From PSRF01 sp051000815 (GTDB lineage: Bacteria; Acidobacteriota; Blastocatellia; Pyrinomonadales; Pyrinomonadaceae), in the NCBI GenBank assembly GCA_051000815.1, contig JBPCNX010000039.1, forward strand, positions 1 to 64,000: DNA of 64,000 nt, read 5' to 3'. The notes under the pieces were generated by a model. That model was not told the origin of the DNA and searched no databases. It saw nothing but the letters and a program-made list of their open reading frames with translations. Positions 33,136 through 40,572 of this stretch are shown piece after piece. The position numbers were made by a program, and so were the translations under genes. Numbering within the stretch: position 1 is the stretch's first letter; the number at the start of each line of letters is the position of its first letter.

Positions 33136-34434
33136 ATGCATATTGCAGTTATCGGCACCGGTTACGTCGGTTTAGTCACGGGCGCGTGTTTTGCAGAATT
33201 TGGTGTCGATGTCACCTGTGTGGATGTCGACACTGAAAAAATCGGCCGCCTCGAAGCCGGGATTATGCCGATTTACGAGCCTGGACTTGAGCAACTCGTA
33301 GCAAAAAATGTTCAGGCCGGCCGCCTGCGGTTCACCACCGACGTCAGGATGGCGGTGGAACAGGCGCTAGTCATTTTCCTTGCGGTAGGCACCCCTCCTC
33401 AGTCGGATGGCTCTCCGGATCTCAGTTTTGTCGAGGCCGCGGCTCTGTCAGTGGCCGAATACATGAATGGATACAAGGTAATTGTCACCAAGTCGACAGT
33501 ACCCATCGGCACGGGTGAACGCATCAGAGGCTTAATTCGAAAACATCAAAAGGCAGGCCTTGCATTTGGTATTGTTTCAAATCCGGAATTTCTTCGCGAG
33601 GGAGCCGCGATTAACGATTTCATGAGGCCGGACCGTGTGGTAATCGGCAGCGCTGACGAAGAGGCAATTGCGATCATGCGGGACTTGTACCGACCGCTTT
33701 ATCTTATTGAGGCGCCGGTTGTAATTACCTCCCTCGAGGCGGCGGAGCTCACGAAATATGCAGCCAACGCCTTCCTGGCTGCTAAGATTTCGTTCATCAA
33801 TGAGGTGGCCAATCTGTGCGAGAAGATTGGTTGCGATGTTCATGATGTGGCCCGGGCGATGGGGATGGATAAGCGTATCGGTAACAAGTTTCTACATCCC
33901 GGCCCTGGCTTTGGGGGCTCATGTTTCCCCAAAGACACCCGGGCCATGGCTTCAGTGGCGCGGCAGTTTGGCTCCGATTCGCTGATAGTTGACGCCGTCA
34001 TTGAGGTTAACCAGCGGCAGCGTAAAGCAATGCTGCCGAAGATTGAAAAACTGGTTGGGACGCTGACCGGAAAGACCATTGCGGTTCTGGGACTTGCCTT
34101 CAAGCCAGAGACCAACGATATCAGGGAGGCACCCGCCCAGGAGATCATCCGCGGATTGTTGGAAGGCGGCGCGAAAGTTCGGGCGTATGATCCGGTGGCG
34201 ATGAGCGAAACTGCGGAAGTAATCTCTGAAATTGAGTATGCGGCGGATGAGTACGAAGCGGTCAAGGACGCGGATGCGCTCGTTATTGTCACAGAATGGA
34301 ATCAGTTTCGCGCGCTCGATATGAGACGGATTAGAGATTTAATGAAGAGCGCCAAAATTGCAGACTTACGGAACATTTACGAACCAGCCGACCTGCGTGA
34401 ACTCGGCTTCGATTATGTGGGCGTGGGGCGATAA
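33136..34434 (+). CDS. UDP-glucose 6-dehydrogenase
   Basis: Oxidises UDP-glucose to UDP-glucuronate with two NAD+. The 432-residue protein has the N-terminal NAD site IGTGYVGLVTGACFAEFG, the KSTVPIGTG segment, the catalytic cysteine in GFGGSCFPKDT (about residue 260) and the C-terminal UDP-binding domain (GLAFKPETNDIREAP). The start is ATG 33136. The epimerase gene 43 bases downstream probably uses its product, so the two would feed polysaccharide or LPS synthesis. Confidence 0.95.
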   Translation: MHIAVIGTGYVGLVTGACFAEFGVDVTCVDVDTEKIGRLEAGIMPIYEPGLEQLVAKNVQAGRLRFTTDVRMAVEQALVIFLAVGTPPQSDGSPDLSFVEAAALSVAEYMNGYKVIVTKSTVPIGTGERIRGLIRKHQKAGLAFGIVSNPEFLREGAAINDFMRPDRVVIGSADEEAIAIMRDLYRPLYLIEAPVVITSLEAAELTKYAANAFLAAKISFINEVANLCEKIGCDVHDVARAMGMDKRIGNKFLHPGPGFGGSCFPKDTRAMASVARQFGSDSLIVDAVIEVNQRQRKAMLPKIEKLVGTLTGKTIAVLGLAFKPETNDIREAPAQEIIRGLLEGGAKVRAYDPVAMSETAEVISEIEYAADEYEAVKDADALVIVTEWNQFRALDMRRIRDLMKSAKIADLRNIYEPADLRELGFDYVGVGR

Positions 34435-34477
34435 GTAGCCGCGCGCTTCCAGTCAATTAACCAGGAGCAGCAGTTTC

Positions 34478-35440
34478 ATGGGCCTTTCAGGAATCGCGTT
34501 AGTCACCGGCGGAGCCGGTTTTATCGGTTCGCATATCAGCGCTGCACTTTTGGCAAAAGGCGCCCGGGTGCGGGTTATCGACGATCTCTCAACGGGTTAT
34601 CTGGATAACTTGCGCGAAGTGGGTGGGGACGTTGATTTCATTCAGGCCAGCTTAGCCGACGAAACGGCTCTGCGAAAAGCGCTGGAAGATGTCGAACTGG
34701 TCTTTCATGAGGCGGCAATCCCTTCAGTTCCACGTTCAGTTGAGGATCCACGCCAAACCCACATCGCCTCAGTGGATTCCACTTTCTCATTACTCCTTGC
34801 TTCCAAAGAGCGAAAGGTCCGGCGCATCGTGTACGCGGCGTCCAGTTCAGCTTATGGAGATCAACCCACTCTTCCAAAAGTTGAAGACATGCTGCCCGAT
34901 CCGCTCTCGCCTTATGCGGTGGCAAAGCTTGTGGGGGAGTATTACTGCCAGGTCTTTACTCGGGTTTATGGTCTTGAAAGTGTTTCGCTCCGATACTTTA
35001 ATGTTTTTGGACCGCGACAGGATCCGAGTTCCCAATATTCCGGAGTCATTTCCCGTTTTATTGCAGCATTGCTAAGTGGGAAGCAGCCGGTCGTTTACGG
35101 CGATGGGGAGCAGTCTCGCGACTTTACCTATATCGCCAACGTCGTTGACGCGAACCTCAAGGCTGCCGAGACCAGTAAGGGCATAGGCTCAATCATCAAC
35201 GTTGCCAATGGGGAACGGATTACCCTGAATCAGTTGCTCCAGGAGTTGAAAGCTCTGACAAATCGAAACAACGCTACTGTTGACTATCAACCGCCACGAG
35301 CAGGCGATGTGCTGCACAGTCTCGCCGACGTCACACGTGCTCGCGAGTGGTTGGGTTTCCAGCCTCAGGTGGGGTTAAAAGAGGGCTTGCAACTGACGAT
35401 TGACTGGTGGAAACAAAGTCGATTCTCCACTTCCAACTAG
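34478..35440 (+). CDS. NAD-dependent UDP-sugar 4-epimerase
   Basis: A 320-residue extended SDR. Cofactor motif TGGAGFIG at about 10-17, DDLSTG, catalytic SSSAYG and YAVAK pairs, and RYFNVFGPRQDP. The closest style is UDP-N-acetylglucosamine/UDP-glucuronate 4-epimerase (WbpP/Gne type); placement behind UDP-glucose dehydrogenase favours UDP-glucuronate or a related acid sugar as substrate, by inference. AGGAG precedes the ATG. It converges with mtnA, the two stops being five bases apart. Confidence 0.88.
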   Translation: MGLSGIALVTGGAGFIGSHISAALLAKGARVRVIDDLSTGYLDNLREVGGDVDFIQASLADETALRKALEDVELVFHEAAIPSVPRSVEDPRQTHIASVDSTFSLLLASKERKVRRIVYAASSSAYGDQPTLPKVEDMLPDPLSPYAVAKLVGEYYCQVFTRVYGLESVSLRYFNVFGPRQDPSSQYSGVISRFIAALLSGKQPVVYGDGEQSRDFTYIANVVDANLKAAETSKGIGSIINVANGERITLNQLLQELKALTNRNNATVDYQPPRAGDVLHSLADVTRAREWLGFQPQVGLKEGLQLTIDWWKQSRFSTSN

Positions 35441-35444
35441 TATC

Positions 35445-36512
35445 TCAAACATTCGAACTCGTAGCCTTGTCCTTCACCAGAATTCTCAAACTCTCCGAAT
35501 AGGGTGCGCGCGCCACTCCTCGGTCAGTGATGATCGCGGCAATCAACTCATTTGGCGTCACATCGAACGCCGGATTGTGCACGACAACTCCGTCCGGGCC
35601 TAGTTGTTGCCCGCCAATGTGGGTTATTTCAGAACCATCTCGCTCTTCAATCGGAATCTCGTCACCCGACTTCAACGAAAGATCAAGAGTCGTTATTGGC
35701 GCCGCAACGTAAAACGGAATGTTGTTCTTCTGTGCCAGTACGGCAACCATGTACGTTCCGATCTTGTTCGCGGCATCGCCATTGGCTGCAATTCGATCGG
35801 CTCCCACTACGACACAATCAACCTTACCCGCCTTCATAACATGTCCCGCCATGTTATCGGTTATCACCGTGACCGGGATCTCATCTTTTGCCAACTCCCA
35901 GGCCGTCAGGCGCAAGCCCTGGAGAAAAGGTCGGGTTTCATCTGCAATGACGGCTACGCGTTTGCCTGCGTCGCGAGCGGCCCGGATTACACCGAGGGCC
36001 GTTCCGTAGTCTCCTGCCGTTGCCAATGCGCCGGCATTGCAATGCGTCAAAACCGTAGCGCCGTCCGGAATGAGAGGTTCGCCGTAGTGTCCGATTGAGC
36101 GATTGGCTTCAAGATCCTCCTTGAAGATCGCCAGAGCTTCCGCGACGAGTTTTTCTTTTATCTCTTCAACATTGTCGGTGCCCGCCTTCTCACGGCGAAG
36201 CGCGCCGCGCATCCGTTCTATGGCCCAAAACAGGTTGACGGCGGTGGGCCGTGTCTTGCCCATCACTTCGCACATGTAATCAAAGTCGTCTTCCAAATCT
36301 GCAGTTGATGTTCCTACAGATTGTTTCGCGCCGAGCGCTAAGCCAAATGCAGCAGAAACGCCGATGGCCGGCGCACCGCGCACCACCATTTTTTTGATAG
36401 CCTCTGCCACTTCCTCATAGGAGCGGAGCATTAGGTACTTTTCCTCGGTGGGCAAGAGGCGTTGATCGATCATGCGCACACCTTCGCTCGTCCATTCGAC
36501 AGTCTTGATCAT
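35445..36512 (-). CDS. mtnA: S-methyl-5-thioribose-1-phosphate isomerase
   Basis: Methionine salvage: converts methylthioribose-1-phosphate to methylthioribulose-1-phosphate. The 355-residue protein has the eIF2B-like fold with RGAPAIGVSAAFG (about 45-57), the catalytic cysteine in THCNAGALAT, DNMAGHVM and the catalytic Asp in VVGADRIAANGD. The N-terminus MIKTVEWTSEGVRMIDQRLLP is typical for the family. Single gene on the minus strand, divergent from the cobalamin uptake locus; no other salvage genes are nearby. Confidence 0.94.
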   Translation of the reverse strand: MIKTVEWTSEGVRMIDQRLLPTEEKYLMLRSYEEVAEAIKKMVVRGAPAIGVSAAFGLALGAKQSVGTSTADLEDDFDYMCEVMGKTRPTAVNLFWAIERMRGALRREKAGTDNVEEIKEKLVAEALAIFKEDLEANRSIGHYGEPLIPDGATVLTHCNAGALATAGDYGTALGVIRAARDAGKRVAVIADETRPFLQGLRLTAWELAKDEIPVTVITDNMAGHVMKAGKVDCVVVGADRIAANGDAANKIGTYMVAVLAQKNNIPFYVAAPITTLDLSLKSGDEIPIEERDGSEITHIGGQQLGPDGVVVHNPAFDVTPNELIAAIITDRGVARAPYSESLRILVKDKATSSNV

Positions 36513-36627
36513 TCTGTAGTGGTTCCTCGTTGCGTGGAGAATCGGAGGGGAATCTTACTGGACACGAACCGGCTAATCAAAGCGCATCCGGTCCTTGAGT
36601 CGCCCGACTTGAACTAATTAATCGCGT

Positions 36628-36656
36628 TTGACACCCCCTGAAACGCGTGATACTGT
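36628..36656 (+). promoter_or_regulatory. probable promoter of the cobalamin uptake operon
   Basis: TTGACA (36628-36633), 17-base spacer, TACTGT (36651-36656, weak -10). Transcription would start just ahead of the riboswitch. Confidence 0.5.
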
Positions 36657-36689
36657 CCGGCGCGGTTCAGGAAATAGATTGTTCTTTAC

Positions 36690-36835
36690 ACTTCAAAGCC
36701 TCTGGGTGCCCCCGATTTGCGGGGAGAATAGGGAAGCGGGTGAGAATCCCGCGCGGTCGCGCCACTGTGATAGAACTTCGTTGCCCGCTTGCGGGCGGAT
36801 GAAAGCTCTTAAGCCAGGAGACCTGCCCACGTTGC
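36690..36835 (+). promoter_or_regulatory. cobalamin riboswitch 1 (upstream of btuF)
   Basis: Contains the conserved elements in order: GGTGCC (36705), GAATAGGGAAGCGGGTGAG, AATCCCGCGCGGTCGCGCCACTGTGA, and the B12-box-like AAGCCAGGAGACCTGCC (ending near 36828). Adenosylcobalamin or another cobalamin binding would turn off btuFCD expression. The 90 bases between it and btuF must hold the expression platform. Confidence 0.93.
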
Positions 36836-36927
36836 TTTGCAGCCTTGTGAATGCCTCGCGCATAGGTGTTCAGGCCGCACGGATCAGATCTCTTTAGAGT
36901 CTCGCCGATCGCCTGTTTCCTTATAGC

Positions 36928-37893
36928 GTGGAAACAACTTTGGTGAGACTTTTCTTGTTTAGACACCCTGGAAAATTCAAGTCAGTCCGTGTAGTCGTAT
37001 TCCTTGTCGGCACTGCACTCGTGTTAGCCAGCTCGTGCTCTACACCGCCGGAAGCACCAACACGAAACAACGCTGATTTGCGACAGGTCACTGATGAGGC
37101 CGGCAGGAAAGTTAGCGTCCCCGCGACGATCGAGAGGTTTATCTCGCTCGCTCCGAATCTAACCGAGATTGCTTACGCCATCGGTGCCGGAGATCGCCTG
37201 GTCGGGAACACCACTTATTGCGATTACCCCGAACAAGCTAAAACCGTTCAAAGGGTTGGCGACACCTTGCAGCCGAATATCGAGCGCATACTAGCGCTGC
37301 GTCCCCAATTAATTTTGATCTCTACATCTTCTCAACTTGAAGCCTTTACGAGGCAATTGCAGGAACACGCAATTCCGGTTTATGTCACCGATCCACACGA
37401 TCTCGAGGGCGTGTTCCGCTCAATCCAGAATCTGGGCCAGCTTTTGGACCGTCAAGCGCAAGCAGAACAGCTGGTAGACAAACTCCGAAGCAGAATCGCC
37501 GTGGTCGAGGATGCCGTCAAGAACCGCAAGCCTGTTCGAGTGTTTTATCAACTTTCGGCAGAACCACTCTACACAGCTGGACGGGATGCTTTTGTAACGG
37601 ACTTGATTCGGCGCGCAGGTGGCTTATCAGTCACTGCAGACGTGCCGGAAGCATGGCCGCGGTATAGCGAAGAGTCCGTTGTCGCTGCGAGACCAGAAGC
37701 GGTCATCCTTCCGGCAGGTGGCTCAATGGGCGCAGCAAACGCCGATGTAGCCTCAGGTCTAAAAAAATCTCCGGCCGTTTTGAACGGCAGGGTTTTTAAG
37801 ATCAATGGAGACTTTCTGGTGCGGCCGGGACCCCGGGCTGTTGATGGACTAGAGGCAATTGCCCGGGCTATGCATCCGGAAGTTTTTAAGTAA
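36928..37893 (+). CDS. btuF: cobalamin ABC transporter substrate-binding lipoprotein BtuF-like
   Basis: Captures cobalamin in the periplasm for the BtuCD transporter. About 321 residues: lipoprotein signal with lipobox LASSC (Cys about 37), then the periplasmic-binding fold of BtuF/FhuD type (RFISLAPNLTEIAYAIGAGDRLVG, YCDYPEQA, PNIERILALRPQLIL). The start codon is GTG 36928 or GTG 36943; neither has a strong ribosome site. Stop codon abuts the btuC start. Controlled by the riboswitch upstream. Confidence 0.88.
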   Translation: METTLVRLFLFRHPGKFKSVRVVVFLVGTALVLASSCSTPPEAPTRNNADLRQVTDEAGRKVSVPATIERFISLAPNLTEIAYAIGAGDRLVGNTTYCDYPEQAKTVQRVGDTLQPNIERILALRPQLILISTSSQLEAFTRQLQEHAIPVYVTDPHDLEGVFRSIQNLGQLLDRQAQAEQLVDKLRSRIAVVEDAVKNRKPVRVFYQLSAEPLYTAGRDAFVTDLIRRAGGLSVTADVPEAWPRYSEESVVAARPEAVILPAGGSMGAANADVASGLKKSPAVLNGRVFKINGDFLVRPGPRAVDGLEAIARAMHPEVFK

Positions 37894-38958
37894 ATGTCGC
37901 CAACCAGCACCGATGTCATGGGCCGGAGAGCCGCTCGACGGGGAATTAGTGCCGCGCGGGTGACCCTGCGAAGCGCGTTTGTCACGTGCGGTCTGCTTCT
38001 ACTCCTTTTGTTAGCTGCAATTCTTTTGACTTCCTTCCTGGGCAGCGAGCGTCTTCCGGCGCGGGCCACAATGTGCGCACTCTTGTCTTTGGGAAATTCG
38101 TCGTGTGGACTGACATCGGAACAGTCAGCGATCCTTTTAGAGATTCGCCTGCCGCGCATCTTGCTTGCCTCTGCAGTTGGCGCTTCGCTCGCAGCGGCCG
38201 GCGCGAGTTACCAGGCTCTGCTGCGCAACCCCCTTGCGGAGCCATATCTTCTGGGAATCTCCAACGCGGCGGCTGTGGGCACCATGATCGCCCTCGTCTT
38301 CTTCGGAACCCTTGAATGGAGTCGACCGTTGATGGCCTTTATTGGTGCTCTGCTCGCCACCCTGGTTGTTTACCGTCTCGGACAGGGACGAGCGGGAGCG
38401 ACTCCCGAACGACTAATACTTGCCGGCGTGATCGTCACTACCTTTCTCTCATCCGCGATCGTCTTCGTGACAACGTTGATGGATGCGACGCGAATTCGCT
38501 CGTTCACATTCTGGTTGCTCGGCGACCTCTCCGGCGCCACGACAAGTCTTTTAATGTTGGCGATGTTCGTCGCCGTAGTCGGAACAATCGTTTTGACGAT
38601 GAACGCTCGCTCGTTGAACCTCCTGATGCTTGGTGAGCGTGATGCTTTCGATCTCGGCGTCGAGGTCACACGGGTCCGTCTAGTGGTCTTTGTTGCGGCG
38701 AGTTTGTTGGTTGGAAGCTCTGTAGCCTCAGGCGGCTCTGTCGGGTATGTCGGACTCGTTGTGCCGCATCTGGTTCGCCTTTCATTTGGCAGCGACAATC
38801 GATTGACGATCCCGGCGGCGGCGTTGGCTGGGGCCCTGTTCGTCGTCGTCGCCGACACAGTTGCCCGAACCATAATCGCCCCGCGGGAGCTTCCGGTAGG
38901 CGCCATTACGGCGCTGATTGGCGCACCGTTGTTTGTCTACCTTTTGAAGCGACGTTGA
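37894..38958 (+). CDS. btuC: cobalamin ABC transporter permease BtuC-like
   Basis: A 354-residue FecCD-family permease with about ten membrane helices. Typical signatures include RLPRILLASAVGASLAAAGASYQALLRNPLAEPYLLGIS and the cytoplasmic-loop VPHLVRLSFGSDNR near the C-terminus, the ATPase-contact region. Forms the membrane channel with BtuD. It starts on the base after the btuF stop codon, so the two are coupled. Confidence 0.9.
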   Translation: MSPTSTDVMGRRAARRGISAARVTLRSAFVTCGLLLLLLLAAILLTSFLGSERLPARATMCALLSLGNSSCGLTSEQSAILLEIRLPRILLASAVGASLAAAGASYQALLRNPLAEPYLLGISNAAAVGTMIALVFFGTLEWSRPLMAFIGALLATLVVYRLGQGRAGATPERLILAGVIVTTFLSSAIVFVTTLMDATRIRSFTFWLLGDLSGATTSLLMLAMFVAVVGTIVLTMNARSLNLLMLGERDAFDLGVEVTRVRLVVFVAASLLVGSSVASGGSVGYVGLVVPHLVRLSFGSDNRLTIPAAALAGALFVVVADTVARTIIAPRELPVGAITALIGAPLFVYLLKRR

Positions 38959-39031
38959 TTGCAGGGTTGGTGGACTTCGCAAAGATCAAACGCCTTCTGC
39001 AAGAGAGCGCCCGAGTTGGGGATCCGCAGTT

Positions 39032-39541
39032 ATGAAATGGTTCATCTACAGGGTGCACATCTGGCTCGGCTTGATTGTGGCTGTTCCGGTACTGGCCTGG
39101 GCATCAAGCGGATTGCTGTACGCGTGGCCCAACGCAGTTGAAGGCGGCAGGATTGAAAGCATAGCCGCTGAACAAGTACAGCTAACGCCGGCAGAGGCAT
39201 TGCAGCGTGCCAATGAGTTGGCCGGAAAGAAACTGCCGATCACCGCTCTAACTCTGCTGATGCGGGATGGGCAGCCGTTTTACCAGGCCGTCGGCGGTAT
39301 GGGTGCGGATTCCGTACTGATTAACGCTCACACGGGAGAGGTAATAAAAACGCCGCCGCCAGGTTCTTTGACGCGGTACTTTCGCCAGGCGCATTTCTAT
39401 ATTTTTGCGGGAAGCTTGCAGATCCCACTGCTCATTTCAATAACAGCCCTGGCGTGTTTGTCGGCGTTGTCGGGAATCTATTTGAACGTGATCCATTGGC
39501 GTACCAGGCTGGGAAAGCGTTCTCTTCCGAGGCAGACGTAG
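39032..39541 (+). CDS. PepSY-domain membrane protein
   Basis: A 169-residue protein with an N-terminal helix (HIWLGLIVAVPVLAWASSGLLY), a periplasmic PepSY-type domain (LTPAEALQRANELAGKK; VLINAHTGEVI) and a C-terminal helix (IPLLISITALACLSALSGIYL) with a short basic cytoplasmic end. Such proteins occur in PiuB/siderophore-reductase families and some are tied to iron or metal-cofactor uptake. Here it is inserted between btuC and btuD in the riboswitch-controlled operon, so a role in cobalamin or corrinoid handling is a reasonable inference but unproven. Confidence 0.8.
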   Translation: MKWFIYRVHIWLGLIVAVPVLAWASSGLLYAWPNAVEGGRIESIAAEQVQLTPAEALQRANELAGKKLPITALTLLMRDGQPFYQAVGGMGADSVLINAHTGEVIKTPPPGSLTRYFRQAHFYIFAGSLQIPLLISITALACLSALSGIYLNVIHWRTRLGKRSLPRQT

Positions 39542-39551
39542 GCTCGAATTC

Positions 39552-40340
39552 ATGCTGGAAGCGCGAAATGTCGGCATTAACTACGGTGAACGACAGGCTG
39601 TCGTAGACGTATCTTTGCGCGTCTCCCCGGGAGACATGACGGCCATTGTCGGCGCGAACGGCGCCGGCAAATCTTCACTGTTGCACGCATTGAATGGTTC
39701 GATTCAACCCTCGCGCGGGGAACTTCTGCTGGACGAGAAGCCGCTCAGTTCTTACTCGCGCAGAGTGGTTGGCAGACGCATTGCAGTCGTGGCGCAGGAG
39801 ACTCAGTTAGCGTTTCCAGTTTCAGTATTGGAATTCGTGCTCGGCGGCCGATACCCCTGGGCCGGGCCAGGCACGTGGGGCTGGGAATCGGCTCGTGATT
39901 TGGAGATCGTTTATGAGGTATTGCGCGAGACTGAATTGGAAGATTTCCACGCGCGTTTGATGAACGAATTATCAGGAGGCGAACGTCAGCGAGCAGTTTT
40001 GGCACGGGCACTTGCGACCACGGCCGGAATACTCCTGCTGGATGAGCCAACGGCAAACCTCGACCTTGGACATCAAGCTTCAATGCTGCAGCTTGTTCGC
40101 ACCCATTGCGACGAGCGTGGCGCGGCCGCAGTTATTGTTACTCATGACATAAATCTGGCAGCGGAATTTGCGAATCGCGTTGTGCTGTTGAAGTCCGGAC
40201 ACATGATCGCTGCAGGCACTCCCCATGAGGTTTTGACTGAAAAACTCTTAAGCGAGGTTTTGGAGATCAGGATTCTAGTGGATGCGCACCCTCTTTCAGG
40301 TGCGCCACGCATCACTCCGGCGCACGAAGCGCGCCGGTAA
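39552..40340 (+). CDS. btuD: cobalamin ABC transporter ATP-binding protein BtuD-like
   Basis: A 262-residue ABC ATPase of the FepC/BtuD class. Walker A GANGAGKSS (about 35-43), Q-loop VVAQETQ, signature LSGGERQR (about 141), Walker B ILLLDEPTANLD and switch His in VTHD. Powers uptake through BtuC. Ten bases after the PepSY gene. Its last codons run into the second cobalamin riboswitch. Confidence 0.9.
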   Translation: MLEARNVGINYGERQAVVDVSLRVSPGDMTAIVGANGAGKSSLLHALNGSIQPSRGELLLDEKPLSSYSRRVVGRRIAVVAQETQLAFPVSVLEFVLGGRYPWAGPGTWGWESARDLEIVYEVLRETELEDFHARLMNELSGGERQRAVLARALATTAGILLLDEPTANLDLGHQASMLQLVRTHCDERGAAAVIVTHDINLAAEFANRVVLLKSGHMIAAGTPHEVLTEKLLSEVLEIRILVDAHPLSGAPRITPAHEARR

Positions 40341-40349
40341 TACGGGAGT

Positions 40350-40540
40350 TGCGGGCGCCCGGGTGCCTCTCTTCTCTCAAACACGGGTGACGGCAAAAGG
40401 GAAGGCGGTCAAAATCCGCCACTGCCCGCGCAACTGTAGGCGACGAAGACACTCAGGCACGCTTTGGCCACTGTTCCAAAAGAATGGGAAGGCCGCCGGA
40501 GCTGAGTCGCGAGTCAGGAGACCTTGCCGGCCTTTAGTAA
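40350..40540 (+). promoter_or_regulatory. cobalamin riboswitch 2 (upstream of the BtuB-like receptor)
   Basis: GGGTGCC (40361), then GGCAAAAGGGAAGGCGGT, AAAATCCGCCACTGCCCGCG CAACTGTA, GAATGGGAAGGCCGCC and the terminal GAGTCAGGAGACCTTGCC, all in the order expected for the cobalamin class. It starts ten bases after btuD ends and controls the receptor gene separately from btuFCD. An open frame from 40282 crosses it but is not a real coding extension. Confidence 0.93.
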
Positions 40541-40572
40541 AGCTCGCACTGCGACGGGCAGGAGACTTACAA

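Noticed and set aside
40282..40572. N-terminal extension of the BtuB-like receptor frame
   Set aside because: This stretch is the cobalamin riboswitch; the signal peptide begins at 40573 with a ribosome site.
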